A DNA stretch of 64,000 nt from Streptomyces aurantiacus. GTDB taxonomy: Bacteria; Actinomycetota; Actinomycetes; Streptomycetales; Streptomycetaceae. Shown here in pieces: positions 9,119 through 17,534 of the stretch. Both the position numbers and the translations under genes were made by a program. How positions within the stretch are numbered: position 1 is the first letter of the stretch; the number at the start of each line of letters is the position of its first letter. The stretch is taken from assembly GCF_001418335.1 (NCBI RefSeq), contig NZ_LIPP01000005.1, forward strand, positions 1 through 64,000, in the 5' to 3' direction. The notes beneath the pieces were generated by a model. The model made no database searches, was not told the DNA's origin, and was given only the letters and a program-made list of their open reading frames with translations.

Positions 9119-11404
9119 GTGAAACAGGTTGTGCAGAACTACAAGAGCGGCGAGCTGGCGCTGCTCGACGTGCCGGTGCCGCGTTCCAAGCCGGGCGGTG
9201 TGCTGGTCCGCAGCGCCTACTCGCTGATCTCCACCGGCACCGAGCTGATGAAGGTGTCCGAGGCCGGGATGTCGATGCTCGGCAAGGCACGCTCCCGCCC
9301 TGACCAGGTGGCCAAGGTCATGCAGAGCGTGGCCACCAACGGGGTGCCCGCCACCTACCGCAAGGTGATGGGCAAGCTCGACTCGTACACGCCGCTGGGC
9401 TACTCGCTGTGCGGGGTGGTCGAGCAGGTCGGCGACGGGATCGACGACGTCAAGGTCGGCGACCTGGTGGCCTGCGCCGGCAATGAGCACGCGTTGCACG
9501 CCGAGCTGAACTGGGTGCCCAAGAACCTCTACGCCCGGGTGCCGGACGGCCTCGCGCCGCGGCACGCGGCCTTCGGCACCGTCGGGTCGATCGCGATGCA
9601 GGGCGTCCGGCGCGGCGAGCCGCAGCTCGGCGAGGTGGCGCTGGTCATCGGCCTCGGGCTGATCGGGCAGCTCGTCGTGCAGCTCCTCACCGCCTCGGGG
9701 GTCCGCGTCGTCGGGGTCGACCCCGACCCGGCGCGCTGCGAACTCGCCGAGCGCCTGGGCGCCGCGACCTGCGGCGATCCCGCGTCGGCGGCCGTGGAGA
9801 ACGCCGTCGCCGAACTCACCGAAGGACACGGCGTGGACCAGGTGTACCTGGCCGCCGGCGGCGACAGCAACCAGCCCGTCGAGCTGGCCGCCCGGCTGAG
9901 CCGAGACCGCGGCCGGGTCGTCGACATCGGCAAGTGCCGCCTGGACCTGCCGTGGAACGCGTACTACGAGAAGGAGCTCGACGTCCGCTTCTCCCGCAGT
10001 TACGGCCCCGGGCGCTACGACCCGGCGTACGAGCTGGAAGGGCGGGACTACCCGATCGGCTACGTGCGCTGGACCGAGCGCCGCAACCTGGCGTGCTTCC
10101 TCGACCTCCTCGCCCGCGGGCGCGTCGACGTGGAGCCCCTGGTCTCCCACACGGCCGACTTCGGGGACGCCGTGGAGACGTACCAGCGCCTGAAGGACGG
10201 CGCCTTGAAGGCCGTGGCGGTGCTGTTCAAGTACCCCGAGCAGAAAGAAGAAACGGGGGAAACGGAGACAGCGCAGGCCCCGGCGGAAGCGGAAGCCCCG
10301 GCGGCCGTGCCCGCCGTGCGACCCGGCGGCACAGGGTCCACCTCTGCCCGGCCCACCCCGGCCCGATCCACCCCGGCCCGGTCCGCCAAGGCGTCGGCGT
10401 CGGTGCGGCTGGCGTTCGCCGGCGCGGGCAACTACGCGACGTCGATGCTGCTGCCGCACCTGGCGCAGCGCGACGGCGTCGAGTTGTCCACGGTCGTCAC
10501 CACGACGGCGCTGTCCGCGGCCAACGCGCAGCGGAAGTTCGGCTTCGCGAAGGCGACCACCGATCTCGACGCCGTGCTCGACGACCCGTCCATCGACGCG
10601 GTGTTCGTGGTCACCCGCCACAGCTCGCACGCCGAACTGACCCGAAGGGCGCTGCTCGCCGGCAAGGCGGTGTTCGTGGAGAAGCCCCTGGCCCTCACCG
10701 AGGACGAGCTGGCCGGTGTGCTCGCCACGGTGGAGGAGTCCGGCAACGACCGGCTGCAGGTCGGCTTCAACCGCCGGTTCGCGCCACTGCTGCGGGAAGC
10801 CGGCAAGCGGTTCGGCGCCCGGTCCGGTCCCGCGAGCGTCCGCTACCTGGTCAACGCGGGCCGCCTGGACCACGGCAGCTGGTATCTCCAACAGGACTCC
10901 CAGGGCTCGCGGTTCGCCGGCGAGGGCGGGCACTTCATCGACACGGCGAGCTGGCTGCTCGACGCCGACCCGGTCTCGGTGTACGCGCTCACCACGCCCG
11001 GCAACGAGGACCTCCAGGTCGTGCTGGGTTACCCGGGCGGGTCGACCGCCTCCATCAGCTACGTCACCACCGGCCCGGCCGGCTTCCCCAAGGAGACCCT
11101 GGACCTGGTCGCGGACGGCCGGGCGCTGCGGCTCGACGACTTCGTCCGTGCCTCGGTGTACGCGGACGGCGGGGCCGGCGGCCGCAAGCGGTGGATCAGC
11201 TCCCGGCTGCCCAAGGCCCGGGACAAGGGCCAGCGGGCCCAGCTGGACGCGTTCCTCGACGCCGTACGGACCGGCGGGCCGATGCCCGTACCGCTGGAGT
11301 CGCTGGCCGCCACCACGGCGGCCACCCTCGCCGTGCGGACCAGCCTGGTCGGCGGCGTACCGGTGACGTTGGCGGCGACAAGGGCAGGGGCGGAGGCGCG
11401 ATGA
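9119..11404 (+). CDS. Bi-domain oxidoreductase: zinc-type alcohol dehydrogenase fused to Gfo/Idh/MocA dehydrogenase
   Basis: A 761-residue fusion. Residues about 1-360 are an MDR/zinc-alcohol-dehydrogenase-like domain with the nucleotide loop GLGLIGQL (about 178-185). A Pro/Ala/Thr/Ser-rich linker spans about 365-425. Residues about 428-750 are a Gfo/Idh/MocA domain with FAGAGNYATSML and the EKPLAL motif (about 520). Such fusions occur beside heparinase II/III genes in polysaccharide loci of many bacteria, and here the heparinase-like gene follows directly with an ATGA overlap. The likely role is oxidation/reduction of a sugar or sugar nucleotide; the substrate is not known. Start GTG at 9119 with GAGGAG just upstream. 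Confidence 0.88.
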   Translation: MKQVVQNYKSGELALLDVPVPRSKPGGVLVRSAYSLISTGTELMKVSEAGMSMLGKARSRPDQVAKVMQSVATNGVPATYRKVMGKLDSYTPLGYSLCGVVEQVGDGIDDVKVGDLVACAGNEHALHAELNWVPKNLYARVPDGLAPRHAAFGTVGSIAMQGVRRGEPQLGEVALVIGLGLIGQLVVQLLTASGVRVVGVDPDPARCELAERLGAATCGDPASAAVENAVAELTEGHGVDQVYLAAGGDSNQPVELAARLSRDRGRVVDIGKCRLDLPWNAYYEKELDVRFSRSYGPGRYDPAYELEGRDYPIGYVRWTERRNLACFLDLLARGRVDVEPLVSHTADFGDAVETYQRLKDGALKAVAVLFKYPEQKEETGETETAQAPAEAEAPAAVPAVRPGGTGSTSARPTPARSTPARSAKASASVRLAFAGAGNYATSMLLPHLAQRDGVELSTVVTTTALSAANAQRKFGFAKATTDLDAVLDDPSIDAVFVVTRHSSHAELTRRALLAGKAVFVEKPLALTEDELAGVLATVEESGNDRLQVGFNRRFAPLLREAGKRFGARSGPASVRYLVNAGRLDHGSWYLQQDSQGSRFAGEGGHFIDTASWLLDADPVSVYALTTPGNEDLQVVLGYPGGSTASISYVTTGPAGFPKETLDLVADGRALRLDDFVRASVYADGGAGGRKRWISSRLPKARDKGQRAQLDAFLDAVRTGGPMPVPLESLAATTAATLAVRTSLVGGVPVTLAATRAGAEAR

Positions 11405-13404
11405 CGGTGCGCTCGGGGAGTCCTGGCTGGTACCTGCGGCGGCTGTCCCGGATGGGCCCGCGGGAGGTCGGCGGCCGGGCCGGCGACGCGCTGCGCAGGC
11501 GGCGGTGGCGGTCGGCGCTCCCCGAAGGGCCGCGCGTGACCGGCGCCCGGTTCACCGCGGTGCTGCCCGCCGGGACCCTCGACGCGGTGCCGCCGGACGC
11601 CGCGAAACGGCTCGTCGCCGAGGCGGACCGGCTGCTGGCCGGGCACGCCGAGTACTTCGGCGTGGACCGCGACGACCTGGCCGACCCGGACTGGTCGTAC
11701 GACCCGAAGACCGGGCGCCGGGCCCCGGCGGGTTACGCCTTCGACGTGCCGTACCGCGACGAGGACGCGGTCGGGGACATCAAGCAGATCTGGGAGCTGT
11801 CCCGGCACCAGTACCTCACCGTGCTCGCCGCCGCCTACGCGGTCACCGGGGACGAGCGGTACGCCGAACGCGTGGCCGAGCACCTGCGGTCGTGGTGGAC
11901 GGCCAACCCGCCGCTGCGCTCGGTGCACTGGACCAGCGGCATCGAGCTGGGCATCCGGCTGCTGTCCTGGGTGTGGATCCGCCGGCTGCTCGACGGCTGG
12001 CCGGGCGCGGCCGGTCTCTTCGAGGACAACCCGGTGGCGCACCAGCAGATCTGGCACCACCAGCGCTGGCTGGCCGCCTTCCCCAGCCGGGGCTCCTCGG
12101 CGAACAACCACGTCATCGCCGAGACCGCCGGACAGTTGGCCGCGGGCTGCGCGTTCGACTGGTTCCCCTCCTCGGCGCGTTGGCGCGCCGACGCGCTGCG
12201 GTCGCTCGACCGGCAGCTGCGCGGCAACACCTTCGGCTCCGGCCTCAACCGCGAACTGGCCACCGAGTACCACGGCCTGGTGCTGGAGCTCGGCCTGGCC
12301 GCGCTGGCCGAGGCGGACGCCGCCGGCGTACCGGTGCCGGCGACGGTCCGGCTGGTGCTGCTGCGGATGACGGACGCGCTGGCGGCCGTCGTGGACAACA
12401 GGCTGCGGCCACCGCGCCAGGGAGACGCGGACGACGGGCACGGTCTGATCGTGGACGGCGCGGGCACCGACCGGTGGGGCTCGCTCCTCGCCACCGGGGA
12501 CGCCGTGTTCGGCCGGCTCCCCTGGTGGCCGACGGTGACCGGCACCGACGTACGCACCCCGCTGCTCGCCGCGCTCGTCCGGCCGTACCCGCCCGACAGA
12601 GCCGTACCGGCCGTGTCCCGCCCGGCGAGCAGGCCGGACCACTTCGCCGACGCGGGCATGACCATCCTGCGGGGCCCTGCGGGGATCTGGTGCCGCTGCG
12701 ACGGCGGGCCGCACGGGTTCCTGTCCATCGCCGCGCACGCCCACGCGGACGCGCTGTCCGTGGAGGTCCGGCACGACGGGGTCGACGTGCTCGCCGACCC
12801 GGGGACGTTCTGCTACCACGGACAGCCCGAGTGGCGGCGGTACTTCCGGTCGACCCTCGGCCACAACACCCTGCAACTGGACGGCGAGGACCAGTCCGTC
12901 TCCGGCGGCCCGTTCCTGTGGACCCGGCATGCCCGCAGCCGCGTCCTGACCGCGGACCCGTCCGGCGCCGCCGCCGGCGGGACGGCCAACTGGTGCGCCG
13001 AGCACGACGGCTACCAGGGCTCCGTGCACCGCCGCCGGGTGGAACTGACGGCTGCGACGGCTACGACAACTACGACAGCTACGACGCAGGAGTTGCGGGT
13101 GGTCGACGAGGTGCGCGGCCCGCGCCGGGCGGTGCGCCTGGCGTTCCATCTCGGCCCGGCGATCACCGCGGACCTGGTGGCGAACCGGGCCGCGCTCACC
13201 TGGACCCGGGACGGCGAGGACCGCTCCGCGGTGCTCGACCTGCCCGGGCAGCTGCGCTGGCAGGCGCACCGCGGCGAGAGCGACCCGCCGCTGGGCTGGT
13301 ACTCCGCCGGTTTCGGCCGCAAGGAACCCGCCACCACGCTGGTCGGCACCGGTTTCACCGACGCCGCTGAAGGGTTCACCACCGTGCTCGGGTTCCACGG
13401 CTAG
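11401..13404 (+). CDS. Heparinase II/III family protein (polysaccharide lyase-like)
   Basis: The family cleaves uronic-acid-containing polysaccharides by beta-elimination and includes PL12, PL15, PL17 and PL21 enzymes. The N-terminal alpha/alpha toroid (about residues 40-380) contains SSANNHVIAE and ELATEYHGLVLELGLAAL. The C-terminal beta-sandwich (about 400-667) contains HAHADALSVEV and LADPGTFCYHG, the usual heparinase II/III block with candidate catalytic His/Tyr residues. No signal peptide is visible, so it may act in the cytoplasm or leave by another route. It overlaps the bi-domain oxidoreductase by 4 bp. A low-complexity Ala/Thr run lies near residues 548-560. With the AlgD-like dehydrogenase this suggests trimming or editing of a uronate polymer. 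Confidence 0.85.
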   Translation: MTVRSGSPGWYLRRLSRMGPREVGGRAGDALRRRRWRSALPEGPRVTGARFTAVLPAGTLDAVPPDAAKRLVAEADRLLAGHAEYFGVDRDDLADPDWSYDPKTGRRAPAGYAFDVPYRDEDAVGDIKQIWELSRHQYLTVLAAAYAVTGDERYAERVAEHLRSWWTANPPLRSVHWTSGIELGIRLLSWVWIRRLLDGWPGAAGLFEDNPVAHQQIWHHQRWLAAFPSRGSSANNHVIAETAGQLAAGCAFDWFPSSARWRADALRSLDRQLRGNTFGSGLNRELATEYHGLVLELGLAALAEADAAGVPVPATVRLVLLRMTDALAAVVDNRLRPPRQGDADDGHGLIVDGAGTDRWGSLLATGDAVFGRLPWWPTVTGTDVRTPLLAALVRPYPPDRAVPAVSRPASRPDHFADAGMTILRGPAGIWCRCDGGPHGFLSIAAHAHADALSVEVRHDGVDVLADPGTFCYHGQPEWRRYFRSTLGHNTLQLDGEDQSVSGGPFLWTRHARSRVLTADPSGAAAGGTANWCAEHDGYQGSVHRRRVELTAATATTTTTATTQELRVVDEVRGPRRAVRLAFHLGPAITADLVANRAALTWTRDGEDRSAVLDLPGQLRWQAHRGESDPPLGWYSAGFGRKEPATTLVGTGFTDAAEGFTTVLGFHG

Positions 13405-13447
13405 AGACGCCAGAGAAGCCAGAGAAGCCAGGAAAGGAGGGGGACGC

Positions 13448-14989
13448 ATGGGATTCAAGTGGCGGCGCGGGGCGTTGCCCGTGGTACCGCTGGCGCTGGT
13501 CCTGCTGGCGGCGACCGCCTGCGACAGCGCGCCGGACGCGCGGCCGAAGCCGGACGCCGCACCGTCCACGTCCGCCGCCGCGCCGGCCACGTCCGTGGCC
13601 CGGGTGTGCGCCAAGCCGGCGGCCGGGCCCGCGAAGGCGCCGGCGGGCGCGGTCACGGTCGACCCCGGGAAGGTCGGTGACCTGGCCGCGAAGACCAAGA
13701 GCAGCCCTCCGAAGACCACGTTCTGGCTCCGGCCGGGCAAGCACCGGCTCGACCCCGACCGGTACTCCCAGGTCATCCCCAAGAAGGGGAACCGCTACCT
13801 CGGCGCGCCGGGCGCGGTGCTCGACGGCCGCAAGACCAACCAGTACGCGTTCGGCGGCGCCGCCGACGACGTCACCATCCGCTATCTCACGGTGCAGGGT
13901 TTCGTCGCGCCGCACGACGAGGGCGTGGTCAACCACGACTCGGCCGACGGGTGGGTGATCGAGCACGCGACGATCCAGCGCAACTCCGGCGCCGGGCTGA
14001 TGGCCGGTGCCCGCCAGCAGGTCCGCGCCAGCTGCCTGCGCGACAACGGCCAGTACGGCATGAACGCGTACAAGGCCGGCGACGCCATCCGCGACCTGGT
14101 GATCAAGGGCAACGAGATCGTGGGCAACAACACCGACGACTGGGAGCGGCGGCGGGACGGCTGCGGCTGCACCGGTGGCATCAAGTTCTGGGCCGTCGAC
14201 GGCGCCGACATACGCGGCAACTGGGTGCACGACAACCGCGGAACCGGGTTGTGGGCCGACACCAACAACAACGACTTCCGCATCGAGGGCAACGTGCTCG
14301 AAGCCAACGACGGTGCCGCGCTGATCTACGAGACCAGCTACAACGCGGTCATCCGGAAGAACACGATCCGGAAGAACAACTGGGTCGAGGGCCGCAAGTA
14401 CGCCGACCGCGGCGACACCTTCCCGTTCGCGACCCTCTACGTGTCCGAGTCCGGCGGCGAACCACGGGTACCGGCCCGCACGGACAAGATCGAGATCTAC
14501 CAGAACGTGCTGGAGAACAACTGGTCCGGGATCACCCTGTGGGAGAACGCCGACCGGTTCTGCAACAGCCCGGCCAACACCTCGTCCGGTGACTGCACGT
14601 TGCTGGTGAAGGACACCGACAGCTGCGCACAGCCGGGGATCGCCACCGCGCCGCTCTACGCGGACTGCCGGTGGAAGACCCAGCGGGTGGACATCCACGA
14701 CAACCGTTTCGTCCTGGACACGTCCGTCGTCGACTGCACGGTGAAGTGCGACCGGATGGCGGTGCTTGCCAACTACGGCACGTATCCGGACTGGTCGCCG
14801 TACCAGGGCGAGCGGGTGGGTGACGCGATCACCGGCAAGCAGCACAACCGCTGGCACGACAACGTCTACGTCGGACCGTGGAAGTTCGTCGCCCACGACC
14901 CGAGCCGGGTTCTCGACTCCGGGCAGTGGCAGGGCACGCCGTACCGGCAGGACGCGGACAGCACCTTCCGCGCACAGGACGGTGACTGA
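13448..14989 (+). CDS. Right-handed parallel beta-helix lipoprotein (polysaccharide lyase/epimerase-like)
   Basis: Probably exported and lipid-anchored: basic start, hydrophobic segment (about residues 9-24) and a Cys near 26 after LAATA, a lipobox-like site. From about 110 to 400 the protein shows short repeated beta-helix rungs with recurrent N-G-D and I-x-x-N-x-[IV] patterns (for example IRGNWVHDN, IEGNVLEAND, IRKNTIRKN). Fold relatives include pectate lyases and mannuronan C5-epimerases; no specific catalytic triad can be assigned by eye. ATG at 13448 follows a near-perfect AAAGGAGG ribosome site (13433-13440). Just before this is a short 9-bp repeat (13409-13426, two copies). Likely acts on the polymer outside the membrane. 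Confidence 0.8.
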   Translation: MGFKWRRGALPVVPLALVLLAATACDSAPDARPKPDAAPSTSAAAPATSVARVCAKPAAGPAKAPAGAVTVDPGKVGDLAAKTKSSPPKTTFWLRPGKHRLDPDRYSQVIPKKGNRYLGAPGAVLDGRKTNQYAFGGAADDVTIRYLTVQGFVAPHDEGVVNHDSADGWVIEHATIQRNSGAGLMAGARQQVRASCLRDNGQYGMNAYKAGDAIRDLVIKGNEIVGNNTDDWERRRDGCGCTGGIKFWAVDGADIRGNWVHDNRGTGLWADTNNNDFRIEGNVLEANDGAALIYETSYNAVIRKNTIRKNNWVEGRKYADRGDTFPFATLYVSESGGEPRVPARTDKIEIYQNVLENNWSGITLWENADRFCNSPANTSSGDCTLLVKDTDSCAQPGIATAPLYADCRWKTQRVDIHDNRFVLDTSVVDCTVKCDRMAVLANYGTYPDWSPYQGERVGDAITGKQHNRWHDNVYVGPWKFVAHDPSRVLDSGQWQGTPYRQDADSTFRAQDGD

Positions 14990-14991
14990 GA

Positions 14992-16257
14992 GTGCCTGAC
15001 ATAGGCGCGGACCGCCGCGCATCGAGGATCGTCGGGATGGTCTGGGGGCTACTGGTCCTCAACACGCTCGGCTCCACCGGGGCGGAGACCATCATCCCGC
15101 TGCCCCGCTCCCTCATCCAGATGGTCACCATGGGCGCGCTGGTCGCCGCGTTCGCACTGGCGCTCGCGGTCAATCTCCGGCTGCGGATCCGGGCCAGTGC
15201 CTTCGTGTTCCTGCTCACCCTGCTGCTGGTGCCGAGCGTGATCTCCAGCCTGCAACTGGAGTCCGGGTTCGGCGCGCTGTTCCGCTGCGCCCGGCTGGCT
15301 CTCTTCGTCGGCACACTGTGGCTGCTCAGCCGCTGGTGGGACGGCGGCACGACGTTCGTCCGGCACCACATCCGCATGTACTTCCTGGTCCTCGCGTCGG
15401 TGGCCGCGGGCGCCGTCGTCTCACCGGGCGCCGCCATGCCCGACGTCTACGGCGGGCGCCTGGTCGGCGCGTTGTGGCCGCTCACCCCGCCGCAGATCGG
15501 ACAGTACGCCGCGGTGGTCATCGGGCTCACCGTGCTGCTCCTGATCGGCGGCCGGACCGACCGGCGCAGCGCGGCGGTGGTCGTCGTGCCGTCGTTCGTC
15601 CTGCTCCTGCTGACCCATACCCGCACGGCCACGCTCGGCCTGTTCGTCGGTCTCGCGCTGGCGATCGGCTCGCTCGTCCTGACCAGCGCCGCCGCCCGCC
15701 GGTTCTTCGTCTGGGCGGTGGCGTGCGCCGCCGTGGCCGCGCTGGGCTTCGCCTCCGCGCTGCAGACGTGGTTCCTGCGCGGCCAGAGCCAGGAGAACAT
15801 CACCAGCCTCACCGGCCGGGCCAAGGTCTGGGACGCCCTGCTGGCGGCACCCCGGACGACCTCGGAGCGCCTGTTCGGCACGGGCCTGGGCGACAAGTCG
15901 TTCGGCGGGCTGCCGATCGACAACAGCTGGCTGGCCGTCTACCACGAGCAGGGTCTGACCGGCATCGTCCTGGTGGCGGCGATCGTCGTCGTGCTGGGCG
16001 GCGTCGCGCTGCTGCGGCCACCGTCGCTGTCGAGGGCCTGCGCGCTCTTCCTGATCAGCTACTGCGCGATCGCGTCGTACACCGAGGCCGGTCTCGGCGA
16101 CGCCTCGCCGTATCTGCTGCATCTGGCCGTGGCCGCCTCACTGCTCGCGACACCCGTCGCGGCCCCTCCCCTCGCACCCCTCACTCCGCCCTCGACGCCC
16201 GAGGTCCGTCGACACCACCACGTCCCTCGATGGGCCCGAAGAGCGGAGATGACCTGA
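14992..16257 (+). CDS. O-antigen polymerase/ligase-like membrane protein (Wzy-like)
   Basis: Integral membrane protein of 421 aa with about 10-11 hydrophobic segments. A larger extracytoplasmic loop at about residues 255-305 contains the NSWLAVYHEQGLTG block seen in O-antigen polymerase/ligase families. It should link lipid-borne repeat units into polymer on the outer face of the membrane, in partnership with the Wzx-like flippase and the Wzz-like pair of this locus. Start GTG at 14992, 2 bp after the beta-helix stop. The last 40 residues are Pro-rich and polar. A sugar ligase role is the alternative. Confidence 0.83.
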   Translation: MPDIGADRRASRIVGMVWGLLVLNTLGSTGAETIIPLPRSLIQMVTMGALVAAFALALAVNLRLRIRASAFVFLLTLLLVPSVISSLQLESGFGALFRCARLALFVGTLWLLSRWWDGGTTFVRHHIRMYFLVLASVAAGAVVSPGAAMPDVYGGRLVGALWPLTPPQIGQYAAVVIGLTVLLLIGGRTDRRSAAVVVVPSFVLLLLTHTRTATLGLFVGLALAIGSLVLTSAAARRFFVWAVACAAVAALGFASALQTWFLRGQSQENITSLTGRAKVWDALLAAPRTTSERLFGTGLGDKSFGGLPIDNSWLAVYHEQGLTGIVLVAAIVVVLGGVALLRPPSLSRACALFLISYCAIASYTEAGLGDASPYLLHLAVAASLLATPVAAPPLAPLTPPSTPEVRRHHHVPRWARRAEMT

Positions 16258-16259
16258 GC

Positions 16260-17534
16260 ATGCACGTCCTCGTGGTGCACAACCGCTACGCCTCGGCACA
16301 GCCGAGCGGCGAGAACAAGGTCGTCGACCAGGAAGTGGCGCTGTTGCGCGAGGCCGGCCACCGGGTCGAGGTGTTCGAACGGCGCAGCGACGACATCGCC
16401 GCCCGGTCCCTCCTCGCCAAGGCCGCGATACCGCTGCTCGTGCCGTGGAACCCGGGGGTCCGCACGGAGCTCGCCGACCGGCTCCGCGCCGAGCGGCCGG
16501 ACGTGGTGCACGTCCACAACGTCTTCCCGCTCCTGTCGCCCGCGGTCCTTGCCGCCTGCGCCGACGCCGGCGTGCCCGCCGTCGCCACACTGCACAACTA
16601 CACCCAGGTCTGCCCGCCCGGCACACTGCAACGGGACGGCCGGCCGTGCACCGAGTGCGTCGGGTCCGCGCCGCTGCCCGCCGTGCGGCACGGCTGCTAC
16701 CGGAACTCCCGTCTCGCGACGGTGCCGCTCGCGGTCAGCCTGTCGGTCAACCGGCGGCGGTGGTGGTCCGGCGTGGAGCGGTTCCTGTGCATCTCCGCGG
16801 CGCAGCGCGACGTCCTGGTGCGGGCCGGTATGCCGGCCGAACGCCTCGCGGTGAAGCACAACTTCGTGCCGGAGCCCGGCGTCGTCCGAGCGGGCGACGG
16901 CGAGCATCTGCTCTACCTCGGCCGGCTCGCGGAGGCCAAGGGCGTACGGCTGCTGATGGCCGCGTGGGACGAGCTCGCCGCCGCCGGCGGTGTGGGCGTG
17001 CCGCTGGTGATCGCCGGCACCGGGCCGCTGGAGCGGGAGGTGACCGCCTGGGCGGCGGGCCGGGACGACGTGCGGTACGTCGGCCTGTACGACACGGCTC
17101 AGTGCCGGGAGGCCATCGCGCGGTCGGTCGCCGTGGTGGCTCCCTCGACCTGGCTGGAGGCGTTCGGCCTGGTGGTGGTGGAGGCGATGGCGGCGGGGGT
17201 GCCGACGGTCGCGGCAGGGCACGGCGCCTTCGTCGAACTCGTCGAGGACGGGGTGACCGGGCTGCTGCACCGGCCGGGCGAGTCCGGCTCGCTCGCGTCC
17301 TGTCTGCGCCGGATCACGGCCGAGCCGACCGTGGGCCGGGAGATGGGCCGGGCGGCCAGGCGCCGTTACGAGCAGGACTTCAGCCCGGCCGTCGGTCTTG
17401 AGCGGCTGGTGGAGGAGTACCGCACCGCGATAGCGGGTCGGTCGGGCGGCGGGGACGGCCCGTCGCCGACAGGGGACAAAAGCACCGGCTCGCGGCGGGG
17501 GCACCCACGCGAGCGGGATGGGGGAAGCAGATGA
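16260..17534 (+). CDS. Glycosyltransferase family 4
   Basis: GT-B glycosyltransferase of 424 aa. The N-terminus has the PSGENKVVDQEVALLREAGH block and DVVHVHNVFP, typical of capsule GT4 enzymes. The donor-binding domain has YLGRLAEAKGV (about residues 218-229) and the EAFGLVVVEAMAAGVP motif (about 300) with the catalytic-type Glu pair. ATG at 16260 is 2 bp after the polymerase stop and the gene overlaps the methyltransferase by 4 bp. Adds a sugar to the repeat unit on the cytoplasmic face; specificity unknown. The C-terminal 30 residues are low-complexity. Confidence 0.9.
   Translation: MHVLVVHNRYASAQPSGENKVVDQEVALLREAGHRVEVFERRSDDIAARSLLAKAAIPLLVPWNPGVRTELADRLRAERPDVVHVHNVFPLLSPAVLAACADAGVPAVATLHNYTQVCPPGTLQRDGRPCTECVGSAPLPAVRHGCYRNSRLATVPLAVSLSVNRRRWWSGVERFLCISAAQRDVLVRAGMPAERLAVKHNFVPEPGVVRAGDGEHLLYLGRLAEAKGVRLLMAAWDELAAAGGVGVPLVIAGTGPLEREVTAWAAGRDDVRYVGLYDTAQCREAIARSVAVVAPSTWLEAFGLVVVEAMAAGVPTVAAGHGAFVELVEDGVTGLLHRPGESGSLASCLRRITAEPTVGREMGRAARRRYEQDFSPAVGLERLVEEYRTAIAGRSGGGDGPSPTGDKSTGSRRGHPRERDGGSR

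Noticed and set aside
13030..13095. Thr/Ala microrepeat in the heparinase-like gene as a possible phase-variation tract
   Set aside because: The repeats are imperfect and in multiples of three, giving only a short low-complexity linker; no evidence for switching.
11059..13782. A 907-codon minus-strand frame over the heparinase-like gene
   Set aside because: Same reason: no domain, and the plus-strand protein is conserved.
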